From: Nocardiopsis eucommiae
GTDB taxonomy: Bacteria > Actinomycetota > Actinomycetes > Streptosporangiales > Streptosporangiaceae
DNA length: 64,000 bases
Assembly: GCA_018388625.1 (NCBI GenBank)
Contig: CP074402.1
Coordinates: 3,720,001 to 3,784,000, forward strand
Reading direction: 5' to 3'
Below are positions 51,603 to 62,077 of the stretch, one piece after another. A program made the translations under genes and the position numbers. Each line of letters begins with the position of its first letter. The stretch's first letter is position 1. The notes under the pieces are model-generated. The model had not been told where the DNA came from. It saw only the letters and a list, made by a program, of their open reading frames with translations, and did not search any database.

Positions 51603-51799
51603 TCAGGCGGGTTCGGGCTGCGGCTCGGGGCCCGGCGGCTCGGGAACCGGCATGGGCCGCTCCGGCTCCGGTTCCGGAACCGGGGTCGGGTCAGGGCTCG
51701 GCTCCGGCGGCACGGGCTCGGGCGGCATCGGGGCCGGGGGAAGGGGTCCGGCGGCATGGGGTCGGGTTGGCGCAGTGTCGGGGCGGGGTTCTCGCTCAT
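51603..51799 (-). CDS. Small Pro/Glu-rich protein
   Basis: About 65 residues, almost entirely PEP-type repeats (MPPEPVPPEPSPDP, TPVPEPEPERPMPVPEPPGP). Disordered; no recognised family. A one-base loss near 51740 must be bridged. ATG overlaps the stop of the SDR gene (ATGA), so it is translated with it. Confidence 0.55.
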
Positions 51800-52942
51800 G
51801 GGGTGTCCTCCTCGTTCCGTTGGGAGATCCGTTCGACTCGGGAACGCTGGTTCATCCGACGGCCCGCCCGCTCGTTGAGCACCGTGACGGCGCCGACCAG
51901 GCGTCCCAGCCTGCTCTGACCCGCCTCCGAGCCGGGGCGCTCCTCCACGTCCCCCGGCGCGTCGGGCAGCAGACGGCCGACCAACCGCATCGCACCCTGG
52001 GTGAGTCCTGGCGCCACACCGTGCGCCGCCATGCCCGCCCGGGCCATCGGGGAGATCACGAGGAAGCCCCGACGACCGGCCGTGGCACGCACGACGCGCC
52101 GGGCCGCGTGTTCGGCGCTCACGCTCACCAGGGGAGCCCGGCGGCCAGCGCGAACCACGCGTACTCGCGTTCGGGGTCCCCGGTGAAGACCACACCCCGG
52201 TGGGACCCGGTCCGCATGAGCCCGGGCACCACGGTGGTCACCCGCACGCCGGTGCCGGCGGTCTCCGCCGCCATGCCCTCCGAGAGCGCCGCCCAGGCGT
52301 GCTTGGCCGTGGAGTAGGGCAGCATGTGCGGCACGGACAGGTAGGCGCCGATCGAGGTGATGTTGACGATGGTGCCCCGGGTGGGACGCAGGCGGTCCAC
52401 CGCAGCGCGGGACAGGTGGAACGGCCCCCAGAACATGACGTCCATGGCCTGCCGGAAGTGGTCGTCCGAGAGGGTCTCCTGCGGACCGACCCGCATGATC
52501 CCGGCCGAGTTCACCACCACGTCCAGCCGCCCGAAGTGGCGTTCGGCCTCGTCCAGCAGGTCCTCGATCGCGTCCGGGTCGGTGACGTCGCAGACCACAC
52601 CGTGTGCCCGCACGCCCCGGCCGGAGAGCTCGGCGACCGCGCGGTCCAGGCCCTCCCTGCCGCGCGCGCAGATCACCACGGAGGCCCCGCCGAACCCGAA
52701 CTCACGGGCCAGCTGGAGGCCGAGCCCCCGGGAGCCGCCGGTGATCAGCACGACCTTGCCGTTCATCAGCCCCGAACGGCGACGCTCGGACAGCGCGGAG
52801 GCGGCGACGCCGAGAGCGGCCCCGGCCGCGCCCCAGAGCAGGAGTTCCCCGGGGTTGCGGGGTTCGGGTTCGGGGCCCGCCCGCGGTGGGACCACGCCCA
52901 CCGGAGCCCGGCCAGCGCGAGGGGCACCTTCCAGCCGCTCAC
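51796..52942 (-). CDS. Membrane-anchored short-chain dehydrogenase/reductase
   Basis: About 382 residues. An N-terminal hydrophobic helix (LLLWGAAGAALGVAAS) precedes the Rossmann core: VVLITGGSRGLGLQLARE, the NSAG motif in VVVNSAGIMRVG, catalytic Ser in NITSIGAYL and YSTAK. The C-terminal part is charged. One-base losses near 52850 and near 52130. GTG 52942 has GAGG upstream; the core alone would start at ATG 52766. Substrate unknown. Confidence 0.8.
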
Positions 52943-53098
52943 CGTGCGACCTCGCGGTCAGCGGGCGTGTGCTGGGCCTGCGGCATGTGCTCCCCTGTTC
53001 GTCGGATGCGGCGGGGGATGTGGGAGTGCGGTACCCGACATGGGTCGGTCGAAAACGACGGCTGGGAAGAGATGGGTGAATCCGGGAGTCCTCGTTGG

Positions 53099-53749
53099 TC
53101 AGCACAGGACGAAGTCACCCCGCGGACCGCGCAGGTCGGCCTCCAGCAGGGGCCGCGGCCCCCAGCGGAGGTCCAGGTCGACACCCAACGCGCCCAGGGC
53201 GGGCCGCAGCGACTCCGGGTCGGGGTGCTCCGCGCGCAGGGCCAGCAGTTCGAGCGCGGGCAGGTCCCCCAGGCCGGGCTGCGGGGTCCGTTCCCAGTCG
53301 ATGAGGAAGGGCACCGGCGCCGGATAGGTGTCGGGCTCCCGCTTGGCCAGGAGCCACCGCAGCACCGTCCCGTCCGGAGTGGTCCTGGACCACGGTTCCA
53401 CGTCTCCGGGGTCGTGGCCGACCTGACGGGCCCGTTCCACGACGGTCCCCAGGTCGTCGTCGACGCGCACGGCGAAGGTCGCCAACCGCGGACGGTCCAG
53501 GTCGGCCAGTCCGAAGACGGTCACCGGCCCCTCCTGCTCGGGGTCGGGCCCGACGATCTCCAGGTAGTGGGGCGCGCGCCGAGCGCGCCGACCGTCCACG
53601 GTCAGCGCCACGAGGGCGTTGGCCGACCCCACCGGATGGGAGCCGCCGCGTGCGGGCGTGACCCCGCTCCGCTGGGCGAAGTCGGTGACCGCCTCCGCGA
53701 GATCGGGCACCGCGTACACGAGGTGGTCCAGCGTGCCGGGGAAACTCAT
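53099..53749 (-). CDS. VOC/glyoxalase-like protein (copy 1)
   Basis: 216 residues, intact. LDHLVYAVPDLAEAVTDFAQ and PVGSANALVALT at the start, HYLEIVGPDP, EPWSRTTPDGTVLRWLLAK and PFLIDWERTPQPG are the landmarks of the glyoxalase-like VOC group. Very similar to the copy at 55022-55669, which sits at the end of the SAM-IV operon, so the two are duplicates. ATG 53749. Enzymatic role unknown. Confidence 0.85.
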   Translation of the reverse strand: MSFPGTLDHLVYAVPDLAEAVTDFAQRSGVTPARGGSHPVGSANALVALTVDGRRARRAPHYLEIVGPDPEQEGPVTVFGLADLDRPRLATFAVRVDDDLGTVVERARQVGHDPGDVEPWSRTTPDGTVLRWLLAKREPDTYPAPVPFLIDWERTPQPGLGDLPALELLALRAEHPDPESLRPALGALGVDLDLRWGPRPLLEADLRGPRGDFVLC

Positions 53750-53824
53750 CCGGCCCTCCCCGTCGGAACGACCTTGACCTCAACCAAACTTCAGCTCCTA
53801 ACGTGGTGGCCCAAGGAGGAAACC

Positions 53825-54117
53825 ATGAGCATCATCTGGGCCTATCTGTACGAACACCCCGGGACGGACCCCGAGGCCGACCGCACCGAGCTCGACCGTG
53901 AAGGTCAGCGGTCGATCCTGGTGCCCGTACCCGACCAGGCGTCGGCCCCCGCCGTCGCCGCGACCCTCGCCGCCCGGGGAGCGGGACTGATCGAACTCTG
54001 CGGGGGTTCAGCCTGGAGGCCGCGGCCCGCGTACGCGCGAACGTACCCGACCACGTGGCCGTGGGCCACGTGGTCTTCTCGGCCGAGTCCCTCAGGTCAG
54101 CCGCGGACTTCGGCTAG
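53825..54117 (+). CDS. DUF6506-like small protein
   Basis: About 97 residues. Opens WAYLYEHPGTDPEADR and contains GAGLIELCGG and VPDHVAVGHVVF, which match my memory of the DUF6506 family, whose function is unknown. A one-base loss near 54010. ATG 53825 with AAGGAGG upstream. The stop overlaps that of the convergent GH114-like gene at CTAG. Confidence 0.65.
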
Positions 54118-54926
54118 CACTCCGCGTACACGTACCCGGGGTGCCCGGGCTCGACCAGGTCGAGGTCGCGCAGCACGAACCTGGACGGCACATCGGGATT
54201 CTCGCACTCCACGTCGAAGTTGGTCCCGGCGTCGTCCAGGTCCCCCGGATACTCGACGGCGATCACGTCGCTGCCGTAGACCTCCGTGTAGGCGGGACAC
54301 TCCGCCCACGCCGCGCAGGACTCGGTGACCGCGAAGTCGAACCCGGCCTCGTCCCTGGCCCGCTGGGCCACCTCGGCCGCGTTCTTCTGCCCGGCGTCGA
54401 GCCCGTCCTCGTGTGCCAGCGCGACGATCTCCTCGGCCAGCGCCAGGTTGTCGTCCACGGTCAATGCGTCGCCGGATCTCAGGTAGGAATCCAGGTTGTC
54501 GAACTCCACGGCGTCGAACCCCGCCTCGGAGCAGCGGTCGATCGTCTCCCCGAGAACCTGCGCGATCCGCCCCCGCTTGGTGTCCGTGGAGGTGTCCAGG
54601 AGCATCTCGTCCGGCCATCCCGGATCCGCGACCGGTTCCCCGTCCTCGTCCAGCAGCACCAGATCGGCGCCGAGCCAGGACTCCGACGCCCCGGGCTGGG
54701 TCTGGAACCCGTTGACGTAACAGACGGAGTAGATCCCCGGAGCGGGTTCGGCCGTGGAGTCACGCACCACGGTGGTGACCCCGTCCGGAGGCGGGTAGGC
54801 GCCGCCCAGCTGGTAGTCGACCCCGCCCTCCGGCAGAACGTCCTCTCCGCCCAGTACGCCACACCCCGCCAGCAGCAGGGAGAGCCCCGCCACCCAGCAC
54901 ACCCGACCGCCCACGAAAGCCCCCAT
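54114..54926 (-). CDS. GH114-like (endo-alpha-1,4-polygalactosaminidase family) lipoprotein
   Basis: 270 residues, intact. Signal with lipobox SLLLAGCGV near residue 20. GIYSVCYVNGFQTQPG, LDTSTDTKR, FDAVEFDNLDSY and GLDAGQKNAAEVA are typical of the GH114 TIM barrel. Predicted to cleave galactosaminogalactan-type polymers on the outside of the cell. ATG 54926; an upstream TTG at 54947 is possible. Confidence 0.85.
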   Translation of the reverse strand: MGAFVGGRVCWVAGLSLLLAGCGVLGGEDVLPEGGVDYQLGGAYPPPDGVTTVVRDSTAEPAPGIYSVCYVNGFQTQPGASESWLGADLVLLDEDGEPVADPGWPDEMLLDTSTDTKRGRIAQVLGETIDRCSEAGFDAVEFDNLDSYLRSGDALTVDDNLALAEEIVALAHEDGLDAGQKNAAEVAQRARDEAGFDFAVTESCAAWAECPAYTEVYGSDVIAVEYPGDLDDAGTNFDVECENPDVPSRFVLRDLDLVEPGHPGYVYAEC

Positions 54927-55021
54927 CCGTTCAACCGACCCAGTCAATCAGCACTCCCCCGCACCGGGGGCAGCCGGGTGGGGTGGGTACGTCCGCGTGC
55001 GCGGGGCTCCCACGGGGCCGG

Positions 55022-55669
55022 TCAGCGCAGGACGAACTCTCCCTTGGGTCCGCGCAGTCGCGCCTCCAGCAGCGGCTCGGGCCCCGCCCCCAGTTCCAGG
55101 TCCACGCCCAGCGCCGTGAGGGCCGGGGCCAGGGAGTCGGGGTCGGGGTGTTCGGCGCGTAGGCCCAGGAGTTCGAGCGCGGGCAGGTCGCCCAGGCCGG
55201 GCTGCGGGGTCCGCCCCCAGTCGATGAGGAACGGCACCGGCGCCGGGTAGGCGTCCGGTTCCCGTTTGGCGAGCAGCCAGCGCAGGACCGTTCCGTCCGG
55301 GGTGGTGCGCGACCAGGGTTCGACGTCGCCGGGGTCGTGTCCGACCCCGCGGACCCGCTCCACGGCGGTCGCCAGGCCGTCCTCGACCCGGACGGCGAAG
55401 GTGGCCAGGTGGGGCCGCTCCAGGTGGGCCAGACCGAACACGGGTACCGGCCCAGATCCCTCCCGATGAGGGTCGGGCCCGACGATCTCCAGGTAGTGGG
55501 GCGCTCGTTCTCCGTTCACGGTCAGCGCCACCAGGGCGTTGGCCGATCCCACCGGGTGCACGCCGCCCGGCGCCGGTGCGACCCCGGTGCGTTCGACGAA
55601 GTCCGCCGCCCCCGCGGCGAGGTCGGGCACGGCGTACACGAGGTGGTCGAGCCTGCTCGGGAAACTCAT
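55022..55669 (-). CDS. VOC/glyoxalase-like protein (copy 2), last gene of SAM-IV operon
   Basis: 215 residues, intact. Same landmarks as copy 1 (LDHLVYAVPDLAAGAADFVE, EPWSRTTPDGTVLRWLLAK, PFLIDWGRTPQPG). ATG 55669 overlaps the stop of the CMD gene (ATGA), so it belongs to the operon and is probably part of the same pathway. Confidence 0.88.
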   Translation of the reverse strand: MSFPSRLDHLVYAVPDLAAGAADFVERTGVAPAPGGVHPVGSANALVALTVNGERAPHYLEIVGPDPHREGSGPVPVFGLAHLERPHLATFAVRVEDGLATAVERVRGVGHDPGDVEPWSRTTPDGTVLRWLLAKREPDAYPAPVPFLIDWGRTPQPGLGDLPALELLGLRAEHPDPDSLAPALTALGVDLELGAGPEPLLEARLRGPKGEFVLR

Positions 55670-56289
55670 CGAACCCTCTCCTTCTCGGCCGGGCGCTCCG
55701 GCTCTCCCAACGACAGCATGAGCCGGTTGGCCCAGTTGAAGAAGGACGCGCTGTTGACGACGTCCCCGATCTCGCTGTCCGAGAGCCCGTTGGCGCGCAG
55801 TTCCTCCACGTGCTCGGCCCCGAACCCGACCGGGGTGCGCGACAAGGCCACCGCCGCGCGCACGATCGCGTTCCACAGCGCGTCGCCGGTGTCGGTCTCC
55901 ACGCCCTCCGCGAGCAGCCGCTCGACGTCCTCACCGCGTGCTGCCAGGCGGGTGGCGAACCGGGCGTGCACGGAGGCGCAGAAGACGCAGCCGTTGAACC
56001 GGGAGGCGGCGGTGGCGGCGAGTTCGCGTTCGGCGCGGGACAGCCCTCCCTCGGTGTTGTGGAAGATGTCGAAGTCGGTGCGGGTGCGCGCTTCCAGGGC
56101 GTCCGGGTCGCGGACCAGCAGCGCGAAGTACGGCATCCTGGCGCGCGTCTCGTTGACGAGGGCCTCGCGGTGGCGCGGGGTGAGCTCCTCCTCGGTGAGC
56201 GGTGCGAGCCAGGGCAGCCAACCCACCTGGTCGCTGGTGAAGTGCTCGGGACGGTGGGCGTGCGGCTGTTCGGTGACGGTTCGGCTCAC
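55666..56289 (-). CDS. Alkylhydroperoxidase-domain protein, Avi_7169 family
   Basis: 207 residues, intact. VGWLPWLAPLTEEELTPRH and the AhpD-like redox motif GCVFCASVHARFA (CxxC plus His), then DVVNSASFFNWANRLML. This matches the Avi_7169-type family that occurs beside luciferase-like monooxygenases. AhpD-like CxxC proteins act as peroxidases or dehalogenase-like redox enzymes; the role here is unknown. GTG 56289 overlaps the previous stop (GTGA). Confidence 0.85.
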   Translation of the reverse strand: MSRTVTEQPHAHRPEHFTSDQVGWLPWLAPLTEEELTPRHREALVNETRARMPYFALLVRDPDALEARTRTDFDIFHNTEGGLSRAERELAATAASRFNGCVFCASVHARFATRLAARGEDVERLLAEGVETDTGDALWNAIVRAAVALSRTPVGFGAEHVEELRANGLSDSEIGDVVNSASFFNWANRLMLSLGEPERPAEKERVR

Positions 56290-56891
56290 GATCGGGTGTC
56301 CTCGGTTCGCTGTGAAAGGACCTCCAGGCCGTGCACGAGCCGGATCTGGAAGGCCAGGAAGGAGACGAGCTGGGAGAGGGTGACGATGTCGGTGGTGGTC
56401 CAACCGGCGTCGACGAGGCGGCCCAGGTCGGCGGGCTCGGCCTCCCGGGGGCGGAAGACGAGCAGGTGGGCGTGGTCCAGGGCCGAGGCGGTCGCCGCGC
56501 CGAGCACCGGCCGGTCGGCCTCGGGTGTGCGGTACCGGGGCCCGTCGGTGGACTCGTTGACCAGGCCGAGCTCACGGTACCGGCCGTAGGGTCCGCTGGT
56601 CGCGGCCCGTTCGGTGAGTGCGGACACCACGCGGACGCCCTCCTCTCCCGCGTGGTCGGCGGCCAGTCGTGTGTAGTGCTCGGTGAGCAGCGGAGCCCGG
56701 TGAAGTCCGGCGACGAAGGCCGCGACAAGGAACCGGGTGGCCCGGGGGACGCCGCCGGGATCGGCGGGTTCGAGAAGGCTCTCGTAGCTGCGCTGGGCGT
56801 TGGTCCTGGCCTCGGGTCTGGTGGCCCGGACGCCGTCCAGGACACTCCCCGGAGCGATGCCGAGGAGCCGGTCGACGAGGTCGTCCGCCAT
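56286..56891 (-). CDS. CMD-domain protein, Avi_7170 family
   Basis: 201 residues, intact. DLVDRLLGIAPGSVLDGVRA at the start and DIVTLSQLVSFLAFQIRLVHG at the end are typical of the Avi_7170-type CMD family. It lacks the CxxC of its partner, so it may be a structural or regulatory subunit (inference). ATG 56891 with GGGAGA upstream. Confidence 0.83.
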   Translation of the reverse strand: MADDLVDRLLGIAPGSVLDGVRATRPEARTNAQRSYESLLEPADPGGVPRATRFLVAAFVAGLHRAPLLTEHYTRLAADHAGEEGVRVVSALTERAATSGPYGRYRELGLVNESTDGPRYRTPEADRPVLGAATASALDHAHLLVFRPREAEPADLGRLVDAGWTTTDIVTLSQLVSFLAFQIRLVHGLEVLSQRTEDTRS

Positions 56892-57030
56892 GGTGATCTC
56901 CCTGCCTGGTGGGCGGTTCGGTGGACAGTGTGGGCGTGGGTGATGTGACGTGGGAGGGGAGCGTGGTGCGTCGGGTGCCGCCACCCGGTACCGGACCGTG
57001 CGCTGGAGCGGTGCCGGGCGAGGGCCCCGG

Positions 57031-58053
57031 CTACACGGCCGCGATCAGGGACGCCGGGTCCGGGGTCCAGCCGAGCTCGGGGGCGACCTCGGCCGCGATG
57101 AGCTCGATGGAGCGCAGGACGTACTCGTGCGGCGGGTCCACCGAGTGAACCTGGAAGGACAGGTGGGTCGCGCGTTGGAGGGCGGTGTCCCGGGACAGAG
57201 ACTCCAGAACGTCCTCGGGTGTTCCGACGTGTGCGTCGAAGGTCGCCAGCAGTTCCTCGATCGGCAGCCGGTCGACCTCGTCGCCGAGCACGGACCGGGC
57301 GAACCCGGCGCTCCGGTAACCCCGCTCGGCCAGGCGCAGGGCCTCCTCCCGGTCGTCGGCGACGAACAGGGTGCGCGCCACGCTCACCCGGGGTTCGGCC
57401 CCCGGCGCGAGGTTGTCCAGGTAGGCGTCGATGACGGGGTTCTGGATGTCCCACAGCGGCGTGTCCGGCGCGTCCGCAGGCGGCGGCTGGGTGCGGGAGA
57501 GCAGCAGGCCGTCGCCGCGCTCGGCCGCCGCCACCGCGAGCGGGGCGGAGAAGGTCGCCAGCCAGAGGCGGTCCAGGAGCTCGGGCCGGGCCGGGTGGAG
57601 CCGGTTCGGTCCGTCCCCGAAGGGCTCTCCCGACAGTGCCGCCAGCACGGTGGCGCGCTTGCGGGCGAAGACCTCGCGCCGCCGCTCGAACTCCACCCCG
57701 AAGCTCGGGAAGGCGGACGGGGTCCCGCCGGAGCTGAACCCCAGCTCCAGGCGCCCGCCGGAGAGCAGGTCGAGCACGGCCGCGTCCTCGGCCGACCGCA
57801 CCGGGTCCTCCAGGGTCAGGGTGACGACTCCGGTGCCGAGCCGGATGCGCTCGGTCCGCGCGGCGGCCTGGGCCAGGAACACCAGCGGCGACGGGAGTCC
57901 GCCCTCGTCGCCGTCGAAGTGGTGCTGGGCGACCCAGGCGCTGTCGAAACCGAAGGCCTCGGCGTGCCGGATCTGTTCGGTCGCCGAACGGTAGCGCTCC
58001 TGCGGGGACCCGTCGTCCAGGACACGGGTGAAGAAACCAAGCTGCTTGGACAC
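57031..58053 (-). CDS. FMN-dependent luciferase-like monooxygenase, KPN_01858 family
   Basis: 340 residues, intact. LGFFTRVLDDGSPQERYR, HAEAFGFDSAWVAQHHFDGD, EGGLPSPLVFLAQAAART, GLEFSSGGTPSAF-like GFSSGGTPSAFPSFG and DGLLLSRTQPPP are hallmarks of the KPN_01858-type family. Expected to insert oxygen next to sulfur or nitrogen using FMNH2. GTG 58053. The reductase is not in this operon; those at 30.5-31.6 kb could serve. Substrate unknown. Confidence 0.88.
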   Translation of the reverse strand: MSKQLGFFTRVLDDGSPQERYRSATEQIRHAEAFGFDSAWVAQHHFDGDEGGLPSPLVFLAQAAARTERIRLGTGVVTLTLEDPVRSAEDAAVLDLLSGGRLELGFSSGGTPSAFPSFGVEFERRREVFARKRATVLAALSGEPFGDGPNRLHPARPELLDRLWLATFSAPLAVAAAERGDGLLLSRTQPPPADAPDTPLWDIQNPVIDAYLDNLAPGAEPRVSVARTLFVADDREEALRLAERGYRSAGFARSVLGDEVDRLPIEELLATFDAHVGTPEDVLESLSRDTALQRATHLSFQVHSVDPPHEYVLRSIELIAAEVAPELGWTPDPASLIAAV

Positions 58054-58157
58054 TGTTCTCTGCTCTCTTCTCTGGTCTCCGCACCGCGCGGACGCCCGTG
58101 GCTGGTCCGCGTGGTCAACGGTCGGTGGTCGGCCAGCTGCCGCCGTACCCGTAGCCG

Positions 58158-60139
58158 TCACTGGGCGGACGGCTGTCGCCGTGCGGCCGGTCGGGCGGCC
58201 GCGGTGGCGCGCTTCCCGGGGATGGCCTCGATGAGGTTCCTGGTGTAGTCGTGCCCGGGTGAGGCGAAGACCTCCCCGGTCGGGCCCGACTCCATGACCC
58301 TGCCCTCGCTCATCACCGTCAGGGTGTGCGACAGGCGGCGCACCACCGCGAGGTCGTGCGAGATGAACAGGTAGGTGAGCCCGAGCTCGTCCTGGAGCTC
58401 TTCGAGCAGGTCGAGGATCTGTGCCTGGACGGTGACGTCCAACGCGGAGACCGGTTCGTCGAGCACCACCACCTCGGGGCGCAGCACCAGGGCGCGCGCG
58501 ATGGCGACGCGCTGGCGCTGGCCACCGGAGAGCTCCCGGGGCGGCGCCGCAGGGCCGTGGCGGGCAGTGCGACCCGGTCGAGGAACTCGGCGACGGTGGC
58601 CGCCCGCTCGCTCCGGTCCCCGATGCCGTAGTTCAGCAGGGGTTCGGTGACGATGGCCTCCACGCTCTGTCGGGGATCGAGCGAACCGAACGGGTTCTGG
58701 TAGACCATCTGCAACCGCCCGCGCAGGTTCCGCAGGTCCCGTCCCCTCAGGGCGCCCACGTCCTGACCGCTCACGGCCACGGTGCCGGAGGTGGGGCGGT
58801 GGAATCCCATGACGGCGCGGGCCGTGGTGGTCTTGCCCGAACCGGACTCCCCACGATCGCGTGGGTGGTTCCGGAGGCCACGGTGAACGACACCTCGTCC
58901 ACGGCCCGGAAGCGGCGCCGCCGGGGGCCGAACTCCTGGACCAGGTCACGGACCTCGATGGCCGGGACCTGGATGGCGGGAACCTCGTTGGCCGGGACCT
59001 GGATACCCGAGGCCTGGAGAGCCGAGGCCCGGTCTTCGCGGACGCGGTCGGCGTGGGCCCGGCACGAGCGGGAGCGATCCGTGTCGGCCGCGACCTCCCC
59101 GGCCCCGTTCCCGCTGGTGCGGGCCTCGCGGACGCGGGCCGGGTCCGGGGTTCCGCGTCCCGCCCCGGCCAGCGAGGGGGCGTCGTTCAGGAGCTGTCGG
59201 GTGTAGTCGCTGGCCGGACGGGTCAGGACAGTGCCCGTGGGCCCGCTCTCCTGGACTCGGCCGTCCTTGAGCACCACCACCCGGTCGGCTCGGTCCGCTG
59301 CCACGGCGAGGTCGTGGGTGACCAGCAGGACGGCGGTGCCGTCCTCGCGCCGCAGCTCGTCGAGCAGATCGAGGATGGTCTTCTGCACCGTGACGTCCAG
59401 GGCGCTGGTCGCCTCGTCCGCGATGACGAGCTCCGGCCGCAGGGCCACCGCGCTGGCGATGAGGACACGCTGGCGCATGCCGCCGGAGAGCTCGTGCGGG
59501 TACTGGCGGGCGCGCAGCGCGGGGTCGGGGATACCGACGCGCTCCAGGAGTTCGAGTACACGGGCCCTGATCCGGCGCCGGTCGGCCCACCGATGGATGC
59601 GCAGCACCTCGGCGAGGCCGTCGCCGACACGCTTGACCGGGTTGAGGGAGTTGTTGGGGTCCTGCGGGACGAGCCCCACCCGGCTGCCGCGCACCGACTC
59701 CAGCCTCCGGTCGCTCCAGCCGGTGATGTCGACACCGTTGAGCACCACGCTCCCCCGGTGACACGACCGTTCTCCGGCAGGAGGCCGACCACCGCCTGGG
59801 CCGTGGTGGTCTTGCCCGAACCGGACTCCCCGACCACGGCGACGACCTCACCGGGGCCGATCTCCAGGGAGACGCCGTGCACCACCCGGGTCCGGGTGCC
59901 CCGGCTGGTGTAGGAGACACGGAGGTCGCTGACGGACAGGACCGGTGTGGCGCCGTCCCGCCCCGGGTGTTCCCCGGCACGGTCTGCGGTGCTGGTCCCG
60001 GGGGCCCGGACCAGGTCTCGCTCTGGGCCCCGGAAGCGCCCTGGAGCTGGGAACCGGACCGGGGCCGAGACTCCGTCCGGTCCTGGGAGCCGCCCCGGGT
60101 CCGGGATCCGGTGCCGCTCTGGGGTTGGGTGTGGGTCAT
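58158..60139 (-). CDS. Fused double ABC ATPase of oligopeptide/nickel type (DppD-DppF fusion)
   Basis: About 661 residues, two ATPase domains in one chain. Domain 1: [14 protein letters not shown], signature [25 protein letters not shown]. Domain 2: ATPase core with [16 protein letters not shown], signature [25 protein letters not shown]. The N-terminal arm is Ser/Gly/Arg/Gln-rich, and the linker has short repeats of the type QVPA-x-EVPA. Four one-base losses (near 59950, 59760, 58850 and 58555). ATG 60139 overlaps the permease stop (ATGA). Confidence 0.85.
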
Positions 60140-61020
60140 GCTCGCCCCCGTCGTGCGATCGAGGCACTGATCCGGTTCGCAGCCAGCACGACCGCGACGA
60201 CGACCAGGCCGGGGAGTGTGGTCAGCCACCAGGCGGTGGCCACGTAGTCGCGCCCCTCCGCGATCATCAGCCCCCACTCCGGAGTGGGCGGCGGAGCGCC
60301 GTACCCGAGGAAGCCCAGGGTGGAGATGGCCAGGATGGCCGTACCGAACTGGAGGGCGGCGAGCGCGGCCACCGCCGTCATGGAGTTGGGCAGCACGTGC
60401 CGCCACAGGACCGTGTGGAACCGGCCGCCGCTGGCGTAGGCCGCCTCCACGTAGTCCGTGCCGCGCACCCGGACCACCTCCGAGCGCGCCAACCGGGCGA
60501 AGGCCGCGACGCTGGCCACACCCACCGCGAAGGCGATCTGCGCGGTGCCGAAGCCGAGCACGATGACCACGCTCAGGGACAGCAGCAGCGAGGGCACGGC
60601 CAGCAGGACGTCCACCACGCGCATCAGGGCGTCCTCGACCAGCCCGCCCACGGCGCCCGAGACCGCGCCGAGCAGGGTGCCCAGCACCAGGCCGACGGTG
60701 ACCGCGACCAGGGCGCCGGAGAGCGAGTGGACCGAACCGTGCACCACCCGGGAGAACACGTCGCGGCCGGTGGCGTCGGTGCCGAACCAGTACTGGGCGC
60801 TGGGCTCCTGGAGGGCGTCGGCGGCCTCTCCGGTGACCGGACTGGCCGAGGTGAAGAACCCCGGCACCAGCGCCCAGGCCACCACCGACAGGATGACCAG
60901 GCAGGACAGGAGAGTGCTGATCTCCAGGCGGAGCGGGCGGCGCCACAGGCTGGGGCGGTCCGGGGCCGAGGCCGGGGCGGTCTCCGCAGCGCTGGGGCCG
61001 ACGGAGGGGGTGAGGTTCAT
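60136..61020 (-). CDS. ABC permease, DppC-like
   Basis: 294 residues, intact. [20 protein letters not shown] and [19 protein letters not shown] are DppC/NikC-type blocks; the end has [23 protein letters not shown] 61020 overlaps the previous stop (ATGA). Confidence 0.93.
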   Translation of the reverse strand: MNLTPSVGPSAAETAPASAPDRPSLWRRPLRLEISTLLSCLVILSVVAWALVPGFFTSASPVTGEAADALQEPSAQYWFGTDATGRDVFSRVVHGSVHSLSGALVAVTVGLVLGTLLGAVSGAVGGLVEDALMRVVDVLLAVPSLLLSLSVVIVLGFGTAQIAFAVGVASVAAFARLARSEVVRVRGTDYVEAAYASGGRFHTVLWRHVLPNSMTAVAALAALQFGTAILAISTLGFLGYGAPPPTPEWGLMIAEGRDYVATAWWLTTLPGLVVVAVVLAANRISASIARRGRA

Positions 61021-61958
61021 ACGGAGGCTCCCGACTTGTTCCTCAGTCGCGGGTCCAGCACGGGGTAGAGCAGGTCCACGACCAGGTTGACCAGGACGAA
61101 GACGGTCGCGGCGAGCAGAACCACGGCCTGGAGGACGGCCACGTCCTGGTTGCTGACCGCCTGCTCGGTGAGGCGGCCGATCCCGGCCCGGCCGAACACG
61201 GTCTCGGTGACCACGGCGCCGCCGATGAGCTCACCGAACAGCACACCGGCCATGGTGAGGGTCGGCAGGAGCGCGTTCTTGGCGACGTTGCGCCACAGCA
61301 CCCAGTGGCGGCTGGCGCCCTTGGCCCGCACCACGGTGACGAAGGGCTGCGTGTACACCTCGTCGATGCTGCGGGTGAGGATCTGGGCCAGGGGCGCGGA
61401 GATCGGCACGGCCAGGGTGAGCACCGGCAGGACCAGCCCCTGCACCGGGCCTGGGTTGATCACCGGGACCAGGCCGAGTCGGAAGGAGAACACCTGGATG
61501 AGCAGGATGCCGAGCCAGAAGACCGGGACCGACACGAACAGCGACGGCAGTGACCGCAGGAGTCCGCGAATCCAGGCCAGCCGGGGATAGGTGGACAGGA
61601 AGGCCACGGCCGTCGCCAGGACCAGCGCCGTGACGAACCCGAGGAGGGCGAGCTGGAGGGTACCGGGCAGGGCCTCGGCGATCAGGTGGCGCACGGCGGT
61701 GCCGCTCTGGACGGAGTGTCCGAAGTCGCCGCTCAGGAACCCGAGCAGGGTGTGCGCGTACTGCTGGTGGGCGGGGACGTCGACCCCGTAGGTCGCGCGC
61801 AGGGCGGCGATCTGCTCGGGCGACAGGCCGAGCTCGGGGTTCTCGAACCGGATCATGACGGCGTCGCCGGGCATGGCCTGGAGCAGCACGAACGCCGCTG
61901 TGAACGCGGCGAGCAACACCACCACGGCCTGCCCGACCCGTCGGAGTACGTAGCTCAT
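61017..61958 (-). CDS. ABC permease, DppB-like
   Basis: 313 residues, intact. AMPGDAVMIRFENPELGLSP, VSVPVFWLGILLIQVFSF and ETVFGRAGIGRLTEQAV are the DppB/NikB landmarks. ATG 61958 with AGAGAGG upstream. Confidence 0.93.
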   Translation of the reverse strand: MSYVLRRVGQAVVVLLAAFTAAFVLLQAMPGDAVMIRFENPELGLSPEQIAALRATYGVDVPAHQQYAHTLLGFLSGDFGHSVQSGTAVRHLIAEALPGTLQLALLGFVTALVLATAVAFLSTYPRLAWIRGLLRSLPSLFVSVPVFWLGILLIQVFSFRLGLVPVINPGPVQGLVLPVLTLAVPISAPLAQILTRSIDEVYTQPFVTVVRAKGASRHWVLWRNVAKNALLPTLTMAGVLFGELIGGAVVTETVFGRAGIGRLTEQAVSNQDVAVLQAVVLLAATVFVLVNLVVDLLYPVLDPRLRNKSGASV

Positions 61959-62077
61959 CCGACCTCTCTGAGGTGTGGACTTCCAGGGACGGGTGGGACG
62001 GGAGCGGAACGGTGAGGGGCGGAGACGGAGGACGGTGGGCACCGACCGACCAGGGCCGTGCGGCGCCCACCGGCCCG

